NCBI RefSeq assembly: GCF_029167375.1
Contig: NZ_JARFTP010000012.1
Span: 1-64,000, forward strand
Source: Tsukamurella sp. 8F
Lineage (GTDB): Bacteria > Actinomycetota > Actinomycetes > Mycobacteriales > Mycobacteriaceae
Direction of reading: 5' to 3'
DNA length: 64,000 nucleotides
Positions 52,733-62,636 of the stretch are shown here, in pieces; positions within the stretch are counted from its first letter, which is position 1, and each line of letters opens with the position of its first letter. The notes beneath the pieces are model-generated. The model was not told where the DNA came from, did not search any database, and saw nothing but the letters and a program-made list of their open reading frames with translations. A program made the position numbers and the translations under genes.

Positions 52733-53293
52733 ATGGACGACGCATCGATCCTCGCCAATGTGGGCCCGCGGCTACGCGCAGTACGGCAGGAGCGGGACAT
52801 CACACTGACCGCCGTCGCCGACGCGACGGGCATCTCGGTCAGCACTCTGTCGCGGCTCGAGGGGGGCGAGCGCAAGCCGACGCTGGAGTTGTTGCTGCCG
52901 CTCGCGCGCGCATACGGGATGCCCCTCGACGAACTCGTGGACGCCCCCGACGTGGGCGATCCGCGCGTGCGTCTCAAGCCGCAGCGACACGGCTCGACGA
53001 CGATCGTGCCGCTCACGCGCCGGGCGGGTGGCCTGCGCTCGTTCAAGGTGGTGCTGGGGCCCCGCAGGAACGAGGTGCCCCAACCGCGCAGCCACGAGGG
53101 TTATCACTGGCTCTACGTGCTGGACGGACGCCTACGGCTCATCCTGGGCGAGCGGGACCTGGTGATCGCGCCGGGCGAGGTGATCGAGTTCGACACCCGC
53201 CTGCCGCACTGGTTCGGCTGTGCCGACGACCGTCCGGTGGAGTACCTCGCGATCTACGGGCCGCAGGGCGAGAAGGCCCACCACGTGGGTTGA
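52733..53293 (+). CDS. XRE-family regulator with cupin sensor domain
   Basis: A 186-aa regulator. Residues about 10-65 are an XRE helix-turn-helix (TAVADATGISVSTLSRLE). Residues 110-180 are a cupin barrel with metal-site-like EGYHWLYVLDGRL and PGEVIEFDTRLPHWFG. Such proteins sense small molecules or redox state through the cupin. ATG 52733 follows the operator after 11 bp. Confidence 0.93.
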   Translation: MDDASILANVGPRLRAVRQERDITLTAVADATGISVSTLSRLEGGERKPTLELLLPLARAYGMPLDELVDAPDVGDPRVRLKPQRHGSTTIVPLTRRAGGLRSFKVVLGPRRNEVPQPRSHEGYHWLYVLDGRLRLILGERDLVIAPGEVIEFDTRLPHWFGCADDRPVEYLAIYGPQGEKAHHVG

Positions 53294-53297
53294 CGCG

Positions 53298-53525
53298 TTA
53301 GAGCGAAGCGGAGAAGCGCTGGACGGCGGCGACCGCGGTGCGCAGGCCCTCCGAGTCCGCACCTGACGAGGACACGGCACCGCCGGGAGAGAGGACGACG
53401 GAGCCGATCGAGTCACCGGTCGTGGCCTCGCGGACGGCCCAGGAGTAGGACTCGTCCGCGAGCCAGCGATCGGGCGACGTCGCGGTCAGGTAGTACCCGC
53501 CCACGTTGAGTCCGATCGGATCCAC
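53298..53525 (-). CDS. Short hypothetical protein downstream of accA3
   Basis: A 75-aa frame starting 2 bp after the accA3 stop codon. It contains GGYYLTATSPDRWLADESYSW and a small C-terminal helix; no family recognised. Tight spacing, no conflict with other genes and a sensible amino-acid composition support it. The ATG at 53525 has no strong ribosome-binding site of its own, so it would depend on coupling to accA3. The C-terminal coding sequence includes a GAGCGAAGCGGAG motif. Confidence 0.6.
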   Translation of the reverse strand: MDPIGLNVGGYYLTATSPDRWLADESYSWAVREATTGDSIGSVVLSPGGAVSSSGADSEGLRTAVAAVQRFSASL

Positions 53526-53527
53526 GG

Positions 53528-55312
53528 CTACTTGATCTCGAGCAGGACGGTGCCCTGTGTGACGGCGGTGCCCGGCTCGACGGACAGGTCGGACACGACG
53601 CCGTCCTTGTGCGCGGCGACCGGGTTCTCCATCTTCATGGCCTCGAGGACCACGATCAGGTCGCCCGCGGCGACCTCTTGCCCCTCCTCGACGGCGACCT
53701 TCACAACGGTGCCCTGCATGGGGGCGGTGACCGAATCGCCGGTCGCGGTCACCTCGGCGCCGCGATCGCGCTTACGCGGCTTGGGCTTACGCCGGATCGC
53801 GCCGTTCGAGCCGCCGCCGGCGAGGTTCAGCTCGCCGGGCAGCGACACCTCGACGCGGCGGCCGTCGACCACGACGACGACGTTCTGGCGCGGCAGCGAG
53901 TCGTCCTCGGGCAGCGGCTCGCTACCCGCGTAGGGCTCGATGGGGTTGTCCCAGTCGGTCTCGATCCACTTGGTATAGACGTCGAACCCGTCCTCGTCGC
54001 CGACGAAGGCGGGATTCTCGACGATATGCCGGTGGAACGGGATGACGGTGGCGAGGCCTTCGACCTCGAACTCGGCAAGGGCGCGGCGCGCACGCTCGAG
54101 CGCCTGCGTGCGGTTCTCACCGGTGACGATCAGCTTCGCGAGCATCGAGTCGAACTGGCCGCCGATCACGTCGCCCGCGACGACGCCGGAGTCGACACGC
54201 ACACCCGGGCCGGTCGGCTCCTTGTAGACGGAGATCGGACCGGGCGCGGGCAGGAAGCCGCGGCCCACGTCCTCGCCGTTGATGCGGAACTCGAAGGCGT
54301 GGCCGCGCGGCGTCGGGTCCTCGGTGACGTCGAGCTTCTCACCCTGGGCGATCTTGAACTGCTGGCGGACGAGGTCGATGCCCGCGGTCTCCTCGGTGAC
54401 GGGGTGCTCGACCTGCAGGCGCGTGTTGACCTCGAGGAAGGAGACGGTGTCGCCCTGCACCAGGTACTCGACGGTCCCGGCGCCGTAGTAGCCCGCCTCG
54501 CGACAGATCGCCTTGGCCGACTCGTGGATCTTGGCGCGCTGCTCGTCCGTCAGGAACGGTGCGGGCGCCTCCTCGACGAGCTTCTGGAAACGGCGCTGCA
54601 GCGAGCAGTCGCGGGTGCCGGCGACGACGACGTTGCCGTGCTGGTCGGCGATGACCTGGGCCTCGACGTGACGGGCCTTGTCCAGATACTGCTCGACGAA
54701 GCACTCACCGCGGCCGAACGCGGCGACCGCCTCGCGGGTGGCCGACTCGAACAGCTCCGGGATCTCCTCGATGGTCTGCGCGACCTTCATACCGCGACCG
54801 CCGCCGCCGAACGCCGCCTTGATCGCGACGGGGACGCCGTACTGCTCCGCGAACGCGACCACCTCGTCGGCGCCGGCCACCGGGTCCTTGGTGCCTGCCG
54901 CCATCGGCGCGTTGGCGCGCTCGGCGATGTGCCGTGCGGTGACCTTGTCGCCCAGGTCGCGGATCGACGCGGGCGAGGGGCCGATCCAGATGATGCCGGC
55001 GTCGATCACCGCCTGCGCGAAATCGGCGTTCTCGGACAGGAAGCCGTAACCGGGGTGGATGGCGTCGGCGCCCGACTTGCGGGCCGCGTCGAGGATCTTG
55101 TCGAAGACCAGGTACGACTCGGCCGACGTCTGGCCGCCCAGGGCGAACGCCTCGTCGGCGAGCTTCACGAACTGGGCCTGGGCGTCGGGCTCGGCGTACA
55201 CCGCCACACTCGTGTAGCCCGCATCGCGCGCTGCACGGATCACGCGTACCGCGATCTCGCCGCGATTGGCGACGAGGACCTTGCTGATCTGGTTACTGGC
55301 GTGGGCTGCCAC
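53528..55312 (-). CDS. accA3: Acyl-CoA carboxylase alpha subunit (biotin carboxylase + BCCP)
   Basis: A 594-aa subunit. Residues 8-460 are biotin carboxylase (N-terminal [20 protein letters not shown]-grasp GGGGRGMKV). The C-terminal 75 residues are the biotin carrier with the biotinylation site in EAMKMENP. It carboxylates biotin with bicarbonate and ATP and serves several beta subunits, including AccD5 encoded 4 kb away. Length and context match M. tuberculosis AccA3 (Rv3285). Confidence 0.97.
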   Translation of the reverse strand: MAAHASNQISKVLVANRGEIAVRVIRAARDAGYTSVAVYAEPDAQAQFVKLADEAFALGGQTSAESYLVFDKILDAARKSGADAIHPGYGFLSENADFAQAVIDAGIIWIGPSPASIRDLGDKVTARHIAERANAPMAAGTKDPVAGADEVVAFAEQYGVPVAIKAAFGGGGRGMKVAQTIEEIPELFESATREAVAAFGRGECFVEQYLDKARHVEAQVIADQHGNVVVAGTRDCSLQRRFQKLVEEAPAPFLTDEQRAKIHESAKAICREAGYYGAGTVEYLVQGDTVSFLEVNTRLQVEHPVTEETAGIDLVRQQFKIAQGEKLDVTEDPTPRGHAFEFRINGEDVGRGFLPAPGPISVYKEPTGPGVRVDSGVVAGDVIGGQFDSMLAKLIVTGENRTQALERARRALAEFEVEGLATVIPFHRHIVENPAFVGDEDGFDVYTKWIETDWDNPIEPYAGSEPLPEDDSLPRQNVVVVVDGRRVEVSLPGELNLAGGGSNGAIRRKPKPRKRDRGAEVTATGDSVTAPMQGTVVKVAVEEGQEVAAGDLIVVLEAMKMENPVAAHKDGVVSDLSVEPGTAVTQGTVLLEIK

Positions 55313-55407
55313 TGAAATCTCCTCTGGACCCTGTAGGGCGCTTGCGCACCCGTTCGTTTCATCCGGCTCGTCAGCCGCTCGCTAACCTTCCACGGGAGTC
55401 TAAGCGT

Positions 55408-56955
55408 CTACGCGGAGGGCGGGACTGGCAGGACCCCGCCGCCGTATGCGCTGGAGTCGCCGATCTCGGTCAGCAACGACCGTAGCGCGCCCAGATACAG
55501 GGTGACCGCCCGGCGCGCCGTCTCGAAGCCCGGGAACCTGGCAGCGACGTGCAGGCCCGACGGAGTGCGGTTCACCCACAGGTACACGTCCTCGATCGAG
55601 TAGTCCCGGGAGCGCAGCACGGCGGCGCCGCCCGCATCGTTGTACGCGGCGCCGGGTGCCGAGCGCGTGTCCATGAAAGAGATGACGAAGCGCGGCGTCG
55701 GCGTCGTGCCTATCAGCTCGCCGACCCGCAGGAAGGGCAGTTCCGTGCCCGGTTTGGACTGCTTCCACTGCTGCTGCGCACGACGCGCGAGGTCGCCGAA
55801 GCCCCGGGCCCCCGTCGTGTCCAGGCGGAACGGTGCGATCGCCACGAACCAACCCAGCGCAGCGAGCCACTGCTCGGCGTTGCGCGTGTGCCGGGGGATG
55901 ACGCACCGGAACACCGGCCCGAAACCCAGGTCCGTGTTGATCCGCGCCATGCACGCCAGGACCCCTGTCACCAGCGTCGCCCCGGCCTCCGAGCACACGA
56001 GCGTGAATTTGTTGGTGCGGTCGTCGTCGAGCAGGTGGAAGTTGAGGGCGCCCTGCGGGATCCGCGGGACGCCTTCCGCGTCGTGCGTCAGCGCGGCCTT
56101 CGTCTCGACGGCCAGCGCGGCCGCCGATGTGGGCAGAAGCGGCATCGGGAAGGACGCCATCTCGCCACCCGATTCGTGCAGATGGGCGCGCCACAACCGG
56201 GCTGCGCGATGGTCCGCGTCGGCGCGAGCGGCGTCCTTCCGCTCTGCCGCGGAGAAGTCGACGTAGCTCCCGGTAGGCAGCAGTCGGGCGGGCGATCCCT
56301 TGGTCGCCTTCCGGTACAGCGAGGCGATCTCGTGGGGCGCGAGGACCAGCGAGTAGCCGTCGACGAGCGAGTGGTCCGCCGCGAAGAAGAGCGTGAAGGA
56401 ATCCGGTCGCGCCACCGTCGCGAACATGTACGCAGGCCACGTGAGAGGCGCGGTGGCCCGGTCGAACTCACCCTGCAGCTGATCGCGCAGCGGATCCACC
56501 GAGTGGTACGTGCCGATCATGCGTAGGTCCAGCTCGACCCCGTCGGCAGGCAGGCTGCGCCGCACCACCGTGCGCTCGCCTGCGTCCGTCTCCCCGTCGC
56601 TGCGCTCGCCTGCGTCCGTCTCCCCGTCGCTTCGCTCGCCTGCGTCCGTTTCTTGGAGGATGACGTGCGTGCGCAGCACCTCGTGCCGGTTGATCCACGC
56701 GGTCAGGGCCTCGCGCAGCCCGGGGATGGACAGGGGCTCGTCGAACTCGATCCCGACGGCCAGCCACGACTCGCGCCCGCCGACGATGCGTCGGCGAGCC
56801 AGCAGGTCGTAGGCGCCCCGCAGGTGTGCCTCGTGCACATACGAGGTCCCGCGGTCGTCCGGCCGCCACTTATCGAAGTCGCGTTCCGCGGTCGGCATCC
56901 ACTGGCCCAGCGTTCCCGGCACCAGCGGGTAGGCGCTCAGCTCGGTGAACTGCAT
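55408..56955 (-). CDS. Condensation-domain (PapA-like) acyltransferase
   Basis: A 515-aa protein with the condensation/acyltransferase fold. The active-site motif reads ADHSLVDG (His195, Asp199), i.e. H-x3-D-G with the catalytic second His kept and the first His replaced by Asp. Mycobacterial PapA proteins of this fold esterify polyketide or fatty acyl groups to trehalose, diols or other lipids. Residues 102-128 are 2.7 copies of a decapeptide (ETDAGERSDG) encoded by a 30-bp tandem repeat. There is no carrier domain or other NRPS module nearby. ATG 56955 is 7 bp after the SufE-like stop; the gene separates accA3 from sufE/sseA, which are neighbours in M. tuberculosis. Confidence 0.85.
   Translation of the reverse strand: MQFTELSAYPLVPGTLGQWMPTAERDFDKWRPDDRGTSYVHEAHLRGAYDLLARRRIVGGRESWLAVGIEFDEPLSIPGLREALTAWINRHEVLRTHVILQETDAGERSDGETDAGERSDGETDAGERTVVRRSLPADGVELDLRMIGTYHSVDPLRDQLQGEFDRATAPLTWPAYMFATVARPDSFTLFFAADHSLVDGYSLVLAPHEIASLYRKATKGSPARLLPTGSYVDFSAAERKDAARADADHRAARLWRAHLHESGGEMASFPMPLLPTSAAALAVETKAALTHDAEGVPRIPQGALNFHLLDDDRTNKFTLVCSEAGATLVTGVLACMARINTDLGFGPVFRCVIPRHTRNAEQWLAALGWFVAIAPFRLDTTGARGFGDLARRAQQQWKQSKPGTELPFLRVGELIGTTPTPRFVISFMDTRSAPGAAYNDAGGAAVLRSRDYSIEDVYLWVNRTPSGLHVAARFPGFETARRAVTLYLGALRSLLTEIGDSSAYGGGVLPVPPSA
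56571..56650 (-). repeat. 30-bp tandem repeat inside acyltransferase gene
   Basis: Two identical 30-bp units (56571-56600, 56601-56630) and a 20-bp partial unit. They encode an acidic ETDAGERSDG spacer. The unit length is a multiple of three, so copy-number change would keep the frame. It contains GCGAGCGCAGCGAC, related to the motif in the pmmB repeat. Confidence 0.9.
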
Positions 56956-56962
56956 GTTCGAC

Positions 56963-57382
56963 TCAGGCGGACAGGCGCCGTTTGATGCGCGCGAGCATCG
57001 CCGACATCCCGCGCAAACGCAGCGGGCTGACGACGGTGTCCAGGCGCAGTGCCGAGTAGAAGTCGTCTGGAACGCCGAGGATCTCGTCGGCCGACCGCCC
57101 GTCCAGGCCCGCGGCCAGGATCGCCGCGAAGCCCCGGGTGGTCGGTGCCTCCTCGGGAGCGCTGAAGTACAGGCGCACATGTTCCCGATCGGCTGCGTCG
57201 ACGTCTAGGAACAGCGGCGACTGGCATTCCGGCACCGGCTCCATCGCCGCAGTCTGGAGGTGCTCCGGCAGTGGCGGCAGGTCCCGCGAGAACTCCACGA
57301 GCATCGTGACGCGGTCGGACTCGCCGACCGCCGCGAAGTCGTCGACGATCTCCGCGAGCGGTTCCGGCAGGGCTGAGGTCAC
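56963..57382 (-). CDS. SufE-family sulfur acceptor (Rv3284-like)
   Basis: A 139-aa SufE-fold protein. The sulfur-accepting Cys53 lies in VPECQSPLF, the conserved SufE loop. It takes persulfide sulfur from a donor and hands it on; here the donor may be the adjacent rhodanese rather than SufS, which is absent. The GTG at 57382 overlaps the sseA stop by GTGA. Confidence 0.9.
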   Translation of the reverse strand: MTSALPEPLAEIVDDFAAVGESDRVTMLVEFSRDLPPLPEHLQTAAMEPVPECQSPLFLDVDAADREHVRLYFSAPEEAPTTRGFAAILAAGLDGRSADEILGVPDDFYSALRLDTVVSPLRLRGMSAMLARIKRRLSA

Positions 57383-58275
57383 AACGCGGCCGGGGCCTCG
57401 CCCGGCTCCTCGCCCCGAGCGATCGGGGCCCGCACGGTGTTGCCCCACTCGGTCCACGAGCCGTCGTAGTTGCGCACATCCCCGAAGCCCAGCAGATACT
57501 TCAGAACGAACCAGGTGAGCGAGCTGCGCTCGCCGATGCGGCAGTACGCCGTCACGGGCGCCGAGCCGTCCAGGTCGCTGTACACGCCGTCGAGTCCCTC
57601 GCGGCGAAGGAAGCGGCCGTCCGGGCCCACCGCCTTCGCCCACGGGATGGACACCGCGGTCGGTATGTGGCCGCCGCGCAACGCGCCCTCCTCCGGGTAG
57701 TCGGGCATATGCGTGCGCTCGCCGGTGTACTCCTGCGGCGAGCGCACGTCGACGAGTTGCTGGCGGCCCAGCGCTGCGCGTACGTCCTCGGCGTACGCAC
57801 GGATGACCGAGTCGTCGCGCTCGACGACCGGATAGTCCGTAGGTGGGTAGTCGGGGGTGTCGAGCGACACGTCGCGGCCGTCCGCGATCCACTTGTCGCG
57901 GCCGCCGTCCAGCAGACGCACGTCCTCGTGGCCGAACAGCGTGAAGACCCACAGCGCGTATGCGGCCCACCAGTTGGACTTGTCGCCATAGATCACGACG
58001 GTGTCGTCGCGGCTGATCCCCTTGTCGCTCATGAGTTTCGCGAAGGCGGTGCCGTCGATGTAGTCACGCGTGACGGGGTCGTTGAGGTGCAGGTGCCAGT
58101 CGACCTTCTGCGCGGTCGGGATGTGCCCGATGTCGTACAGCAGGACGTCCTCGTCGGACTCGATGACCCGCAGTCCCGGTGTGCCCAGGTGGGCGCTCAG
58201 CCAGTCCGCGGTGACGAGACGTTCGGGGTGGGCGTAGCCCGCTAGCTCGGGGCTGGTGTCGAGGTCGGTAGCCAC
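57379..58275 (-). CDS. sseA: Thiosulfate/3-mercaptopyruvate sulfurtransferase
   Basis: A 298-aa tandem-rhodanese enzyme. The N-terminal domain (20-140) lacks a catalytic Cys; the C-terminal domain has Cys245 in YCRIGERS. It transfers sulfane sulfur from thiosulfate or mercaptopyruvate to an acceptor. Coupled translation with the SufE-like gene suggests direct sulfur hand-over. The CRIGERS loop points to thiosulfate preference (mercaptopyruvate enzymes have CG-G-T), an inference. Confidence 0.94.
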   Translation of the reverse strand: MATDLDTSPELAGYAHPERLVTADWLSAHLGTPGLRVIESDEDVLLYDIGHIPTAQKVDWHLHLNDPVTRDYIDGTAFAKLMSDKGISRDDTVVIYGDKSNWWAAYALWVFTLFGHEDVRLLDGGRDKWIADGRDVSLDTPDYPPTDYPVVERDDSVIRAYAEDVRAALGRQQLVDVRSPQEYTGERTHMPDYPEEGALRGGHIPTAVSIPWAKAVGPDGRFLRREGLDGVYSDLDGSAPVTAYCRIGERSSLTWFVLKYLLGFGDVRNYDGSWTEWGNTVRAPIARGEEPGEAPAAL

Positions 58276-58588
58276 GGATCACAGAGTAGTCCGTGCCTGC
58301 GGGGCGATGTACACGAGCGACCTGGAGGGGTGACGGATCGACCTCCGCGGACTCGGCCCGGCCGGGCCGCCCTCGTTCTACAGCGGTTGTCTGCGGCACC
58401 GAAGATCGTGGTGACGCTGCAGTGCGGGTCGGTCGGGGTGGCCTCGTCGACGGTGCCCAGCGCAGGACCCGCTCAATCCCTCTCTGCGGTAGTCGAATTC
58501 CTCATCGGCCGCGGACGCCCCGGCGGTCGCCGTGCCCGTTCGCGGCCGAGCAGGATGCGCCCGCAACCGTGGTCCGGTCCCCATCGTT
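58276..58588. other. Intergenic region upstream of sseA
   Basis: This 313-bp stretch separates the sseA start from the maf stop, both on the minus strand. Small open frames exist on both strands but show no family features, and no strong hairpin or repeat was seen. It presumably holds the sseA promoter. Confidence 0.5.
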
Positions 58589-59218
58589 TCACGCCCAGAG
58601 CGCCGCGACGTCCAGGTCCAGCTCACCGAGCAGGCGCCGGACCAGGGGGAGCGAGATGCCGATCACGGAGCTCGGGTCCCCGTCGATGCCGTCGACGAAC
58701 CAGCCGCCCAGGCCGTCGAGCGTGAACGCGCCGGCGACCTTCAGGGGTTCGCCGGACTGCAGGTAGGCCTCCAATTCGGCGTTCGACGGCGCGCCGAAAC
58801 GCAGTGCCGTCGCACCCGTCCCACGCGCCTCGCCCACGATGGTGCCGGCCCGTACGCGCAGCAGGCTGTGTCCCGTCAAGAGATCGCCGGATCGCCCGGC
58901 CATCGCGTGCCAGCGCCGCCGTGCGACATCGATGGTGTGCGGCTTGCCGACCAGCTCGCCACCGATGGAAAGCATGGAGTCGCAACCGATCACGACGGCA
59001 TCGCCGAGAACGGTATCGTCTGCCAGCCGCTCGGCGACATCGCGCGCCTTCGCCTCCGCGAGCGCGACCACCGCGTCGCTGTGGGAGACGTCACCGAGTG
59101 CGGCGAGTACCGCATCCTCGTCGACCTGCGAGACCGACACGGTCGGCTCGACGCCCGCGGCGCGCAGCACCGACAGACGCGCGGGAGAGGCGGACGCGAG
59201 GACCAGCCCGACGGTCAC
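58589..59218 (-). CDS. maf: Maf/YhdE-type nucleotide pyrophosphatase
   Basis: A 209-aa Maf-family house-cleaning pyrophosphatase hydrolysing non-canonical dTTP/UTP-like or m7GTP nucleotides. Motifs: [18 protein letters not shown] with Ser/Arg substrate residues, [22 protein letters not shown], and [19 protein letters not shown]. The GTG at 59218 starts right before the family N-terminus; it is 5 bp from the accE5 stop. Confidence 0.93.
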   Translation of the reverse strand: MTVGLVLASASPARLSVLRAAGVEPTVSVSQVDEDAVLAALGDVSHSDAVVALAEAKARDVAERLADDTVLGDAVVIGCDSMLSIGGELVGKPHTIDVARRRWHAMAGRSGDLLTGHSLLRVRAGTIVGEARGTGATALRFGAPSNAELEAYLQSGEPLKVAGAFTLDGLGGWFVDGIDGDPSSVIGISLPLVRRLLGELDLDVAALWA

Positions 59219-59223
59219 GGCGC

Positions 59224-59505
59224 TCAGTGGCCGCCGGTGTAGAACAGCGGTGTCAGCGACGTGTAGGTGTTGGGCCCGTTGTAGTACTGCGGACGCATCT
59301 TCTCGCGGACCGGCGCCCATGAGTTCTTCGGCGCCGGCGGGCCGGAGACGGTTCCGGACGTCGCTGCGGCCAGCACCGTCACGATCGCGGCGACGTCCTC
59401 GGCGGAGGGGTTGCCCTTGACGAACTCGATCGCGCTCGCCAGCCGCTGCTTCTCTGCGGCGGCCGCGTCCACGGCGCCGTCGCCCGCGGTGTTCGTGCCG
59501 CTCAC
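59224..59505 (-). CDS. accE5: Acyl-CoA carboxylase epsilon subunit
   Basis: A 93-aa small subunit. The [19 protein letters not shown] helix and a Pro/Tyr-rich tail with [10 protein letters not shown] are the AccE hallmark. It tightens the AccA3-AccD5 complex. It overlaps the accD5 stop by 4 bp. The N-terminal extension seen in M. tuberculosis AccE5 (about 177 aa, as recalled) is missing. Confidence 0.93.
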   Translation of the reverse strand: MSGTNTAGDGAVDAAAAEKQRLASAIEFVKGNPSAEDVAAIVTVLAAATSGTVSGPPAPKNSWAPVREKMRPQYYNGPNTYTSLTPLFYTGGH

Positions 59506-61148
59506 AGCGGGATGTTCCCGTGCTTCTTGGGGAGTGTCTCGACCATCTTGCGCTCGAGCATGTTGAGCGCTGTGACGATGTGGCCGCGCGTGTGCGACGG
59601 CGGGATCACGGAGTCGACGTAGCCGCGCTCGGCCGCGACGTAGGGATTCACGAGGGTGTCCTCGTACTCCTCCTGCAGCTTCAGCCGCAGAGCGTCGACG
59701 TCGTCACCGCTCTGTTCGGCCTCTTTGAGCTCCTTGCGGTAGACGAAGCCCACCGCGCCCGAGGCGCCCATGACGGCGAACTGCGCCGTGGGCCAGGCGA
59801 GATTGATGTCGGCGCCCATGTCCTTCGATCCCATGACGCAGTACGCGCCTCCGTAGGCCTTACGGGTGACGATCGTGATCTTCGGGACCGTCGCCTCACC
59901 GTAGGCGTACAGCAGCTTGGCGCCGTGCCGGATGATGCCGCCGAACTCCTGCTCGGTGCCCGGCAGGAAACCCGGGACGTCGACCAGCGTGATGATCGGG
60001 ATGTTGAACGCGTCGCAGAAGCGCACGAAGCGCGCGGCCTTCTCGGAGGCGTTGATGTCGAGGCAGCCGGCGAACTGCGTGGGCTGGTTGGCCACGATGC
60101 CCACGCTGCGCCCGTCGATGCGGCCGAAGCCGACGACGATGTTCTGCGCGCGCTGGGCCTGGATCTCGAGGAACTCGTCGTCGTCGAGGAGTCTACGGAT
60201 CACCTCGTGCATGTCGTACGGCTGATTGGCCGAGTCCGGGATGAGCGAGTCCAGCTCGCGGTCCTCCTCGGTGATCGAATCGGCGATCGACCCCGTGAGC
60301 GGGTCGGATGCCGGGTACCGCGGCGCCTCCGCGCGGTTGTTCGACGGGATGTAGCCCAGCAGCTCGCGGACGTAGTCCAGGGCGTCCTGCTCCCCGGATG
60401 CGACGTAGTGGGCCACGCCCGACTTCGCCATATGCGTCGACGCGCCGCCCAGCTCCTCCTGTGTGACCGACTCGCCGGTGACGGTCTTGATGACGTCCGG
60501 GCCGGTGATGAACATCTGGCTGGTCTTGTCCACCATGACCACGAAGTCGGTGAGCGCGGGGGAGTAGACGTGGCCGCCCGCGGCAGCACCCATGATCACG
60601 GAGATCTGCGGGATCACGCCGGACGCGCGGGTGTTGCGGAAGAAGATCTGCGAGTACAGCGCGAGCGAGACGACGCCCTCCTGGATGCGGGCGCCGGCAC
60701 CGTCGTTGATGCCGATCAGCGGGCGTCCCGTCTTCACCGCGAGGTCCATGACCTTGGTGATCTTCTCGCCGTACACCTCGCCCAGTGAGCCACCGAAGAC
60801 GGTGGCGTCCTGGCTGAACACGCAGACCTCACGACCGTCGACGGTGCCGTAGCCCGTCACGACCCCGTCGCCGGTGGGGCGCTTGGCCGCCATGCCGAAG
60901 TTGGTGCTGCGGTGCTTGGCGAGCTTGTCGAGCTCCACGAAGGAGCCCTCGTCGAGAAGGGCGAGGACGCGCTCGCGAGCGGTGAGCTTGCCCTTCTCGT
61001 GCACCTTCTCGATCGCGGCCTCACCCATCGGAACGTGGGCCTCCGCGTCGCGCTTGCGGAAGTCGGCGATCTTGCCTGCCGTGGTGTGGATGCTCGGCTC
61101 GTCGCCGGCTGCTCCGGCGGCTGCGCCGTCGGTGGTCGCACTCGTCAT
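59502..61148 (-). CDS. accD5: Propionyl/acetyl-CoA carboxylase beta subunit
   Basis: A 548-aa carboxyltransferase, the length of M. tuberculosis AccD5 as recalled. It carries [46 protein letters not shown] and the C-terminal GAEF-type [15 protein letters not shown]. It transfers CO2 from AccA3 biotin to propionyl-CoA (giving methylmalonyl-CoA for branched wall lipids) or acetyl-CoA. ATG 61148 begins MTSATTDG; longer upstream frames cross into the birA promoter. Confidence 0.96.
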   Translation of the reverse strand: MTSATTDGAAAGAAGDEPSIHTTAGKIADFRKRDAEAHVPMGEAAIEKVHEKGKLTARERVLALLDEGSFVELDKLAKHRSTNFGMAAKRPTGDGVVTGYGTVDGREVCVFSQDATVFGGSLGEVYGEKITKVMDLAVKTGRPLIGINDGAGARIQEGVVSLALYSQIFFRNTRASGVIPQISVIMGAAAGGHVYSPALTDFVVMVDKTSQMFITGPDVIKTVTGESVTQEELGGASTHMAKSGVAHYVASGEQDALDYVRELLGYIPSNNRAEAPRYPASDPLTGSIADSITEEDRELDSLIPDSANQPYDMHEVIRRLLDDDEFLEIQAQRAQNIVVGFGRIDGRSVGIVANQPTQFAGCLDINASEKAARFVRFCDAFNIPIITLVDVPGFLPGTEQEFGGIIRHGAKLLYAYGEATVPKITIVTRKAYGGAYCVMGSKDMGADINLAWPTAQFAVMGASGAVGFVYRKELKEAEQSGDDVDALRLKLQEEYEDTLVNPYVAAERGYVDSVIPPSHTRGHIVTALNMLERKMVETLPKKHGNIPL

Positions 61149-61247
61149 GCCCCGACTGTAACCAATAGGGTGTCCGCTACAGGCGATCGGCTCGGCGGAC
61201 CCGCCGTTCGGGTTCTTACTCGAGATCGCGGAGAGGCGACCACATCC

Positions 61248-62057
61248 ATGAGCACATTGCCGGACGCCGACGCGATCACCGCGGGCGTCGCCGGGACCCG
61301 CTGGAACTCCGTCGTCGTCGTCCCCGAGACCGGTTCCACCAACGACGACCTCGCTACGGGTCTGCGGGCGGGCGAGGAACCGGGTCGCGTACTCATCGCC
61401 GATCTGCAGACCGCGGGCCGCGGGCGGCACCACCGCTCGTGGGGCGCGCCCGCAGGATCACAGCTCGCGATCTCCGTCTCCGTTGCCGTACCCGGCACGG
61501 CCGCGCCGAGGGCGGGCTGGCTCAGCCTCGTGATGGGTACGGCCGCCGTCGCCGCGGTACGCGCGGTCGCCGGTTTGGACGCCGGTCTCAAATGGCCCAA
61601 CGATCTGTTGCTCCCCGATACCGCGGGTCGCGGTGGCAAGACCGCGGGCCTGCTGGCCGAGCTCGTCGTGCCCGTGGGCGGGGGCGACTCCACGGCCGTG
61701 CTCGGTATGGGCCTCAACACGACGCTCGCCGAACCCGATCTACCTGTGCCCACCGCCACGTCGCTGGCCCTCGCGGGGGCGTCGACGACCGACCGCGACG
61801 CTCTCGCCGTCGCCTACCTGAGGGCTCTCGATGCGGGCCTGACGCGCTGGGCAGAGGACCCCGCCGGGACCCGCGACGCCTATCTGGGCGTTTGTGTGAC
61901 CATCGGCCAGGACGTGAACGTCTCGCTGCCGAACGGCACCGTCGTCACAGGGACCGCGACCGGCGTCGACGACGAGGGCCGCATCCTCGTCCGAGCCGCG
62001 GGCGGTGAGACGCAAGCCCTGTCTGCCGGCGACGTGACACACCTTCGCCCGGCCTGA
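61248..62057 (+). CDS. birA: Biotin-protein ligase
   Basis: A 269-aa biotin-[acetyl-CoA-carboxylase] ligase without the N-terminal DNA-binding domain, so it is an enzyme, not a repressor. Conserved parts: ETGSTNDDL, the biotinyl-AMP loop [21 protein letters not shown], and KTAGLLAE. It would biotinylate the AccA3 carrier domain. It is divergent from accD5 across 99 bp, which puts carboxylase and ligase under one shared promoter region. Confidence 0.95.
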   Translation: MSTLPDADAITAGVAGTRWNSVVVVPETGSTNDDLATGLRAGEEPGRVLIADLQTAGRGRHHRSWGAPAGSQLAISVSVAVPGTAAPRAGWLSLVMGTAAVAAVRAVAGLDAGLKWPNDLLLPDTAGRGGKTAGLLAELVVPVGGGDSTAVLGMGLNTTLAEPDLPVPTATSLALAGASTTDRDALAVAYLRALDAGLTRWAEDPAGTRDAYLGVCVTIGQDVNVSLPNGTVVTGTATGVDDEGRILVRAAGGETQALSAGDVTHLRPA

Positions 62058-62082
62058 TCGGCGCGTTCGTTTCTTTAGACTG

Positions 62083-62598
62083 ATGGGCGTGGGGTTTCCC
62101 GACAACGTCCTGGGGATGGACGAGGAGCTGATAGTGCACTGCCACCCGCACGGGCGGCGGATGACGTTGCCCGTCGCGGCGCTGCTCGTGATGTCGGGCG
62201 GGTGTGGTGTCGCGGGCGGCCTGATCTCGCGCACCTCCGTCGCGGGCGACGCGCGGTGGGCCGCGTACGGCGCGGTCGTCCTGATGTGGCTGGTGGTGGT
62301 GGGTTGGTGCACCCTGCGGCCATGGCTCCGGTGGAGCACGACGCACCTCGTCGTGACCGATCGGCGCCTCGTGTTCCGCAGCGGGATAGTGCGGCGCCGG
62401 GGTATGGATGTGCCACTCGACGACATCCTCGGTGTGCGGGTTCGGCGGTCCGTCGGCGACCGGCTCGTGGGGTCGGGGCGGATCACCGTCGAGACCCTCG
62501 GCGGGCCGCTGCGCTTCGAGGACGTACCGCATGCCGCGCGCGTCGCCTCGGTGCTGGATGAACTCGCGACGTTCGGCCACCACGAGCCGGTGTGGTGA
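62083..62598 (+). CDS. PH-domain membrane protein (Rv3278c-like)
   Basis: A 171-aa membrane protein. Two transmembrane segments (about 28-48 and 61-80) are followed by a bacterial PH-like domain (about 85-165) with TTHLVVTDRRLVFRSGIV. The TDRRL-FRSG-R strand pair is typical of the bPH_2 group. Function unknown; possibly membrane-associated scaffolding. It follows birA by 25 bp and matches Rv3278c by position. Confidence 0.88.
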   Translation: MGVGFPDNVLGMDEELIVHCHPHGRRMTLPVAALLVMSGGCGVAGGLISRTSVAGDARWAAYGAVVLMWLVVVGWCTLRPWLRWSTTHLVVTDRRLVFRSGIVRRRGMDVPLDDILGVRVRRSVGDRLVGSGRITVETLGGPLRFEDVPHAARVASVLDELATFGHHEPVW

Positions 62599-62636
62599 GC
62601 GGCGGTGCTCGTACACGGGGTGGCTATGCTGGGCCG

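Noticed and set aside
61149-61433. Longer accD5 frame
   Set aside because: It runs across the divergent promoter into birA. The ATG at 61148 gives exactly the usual 548-aa AccD5.
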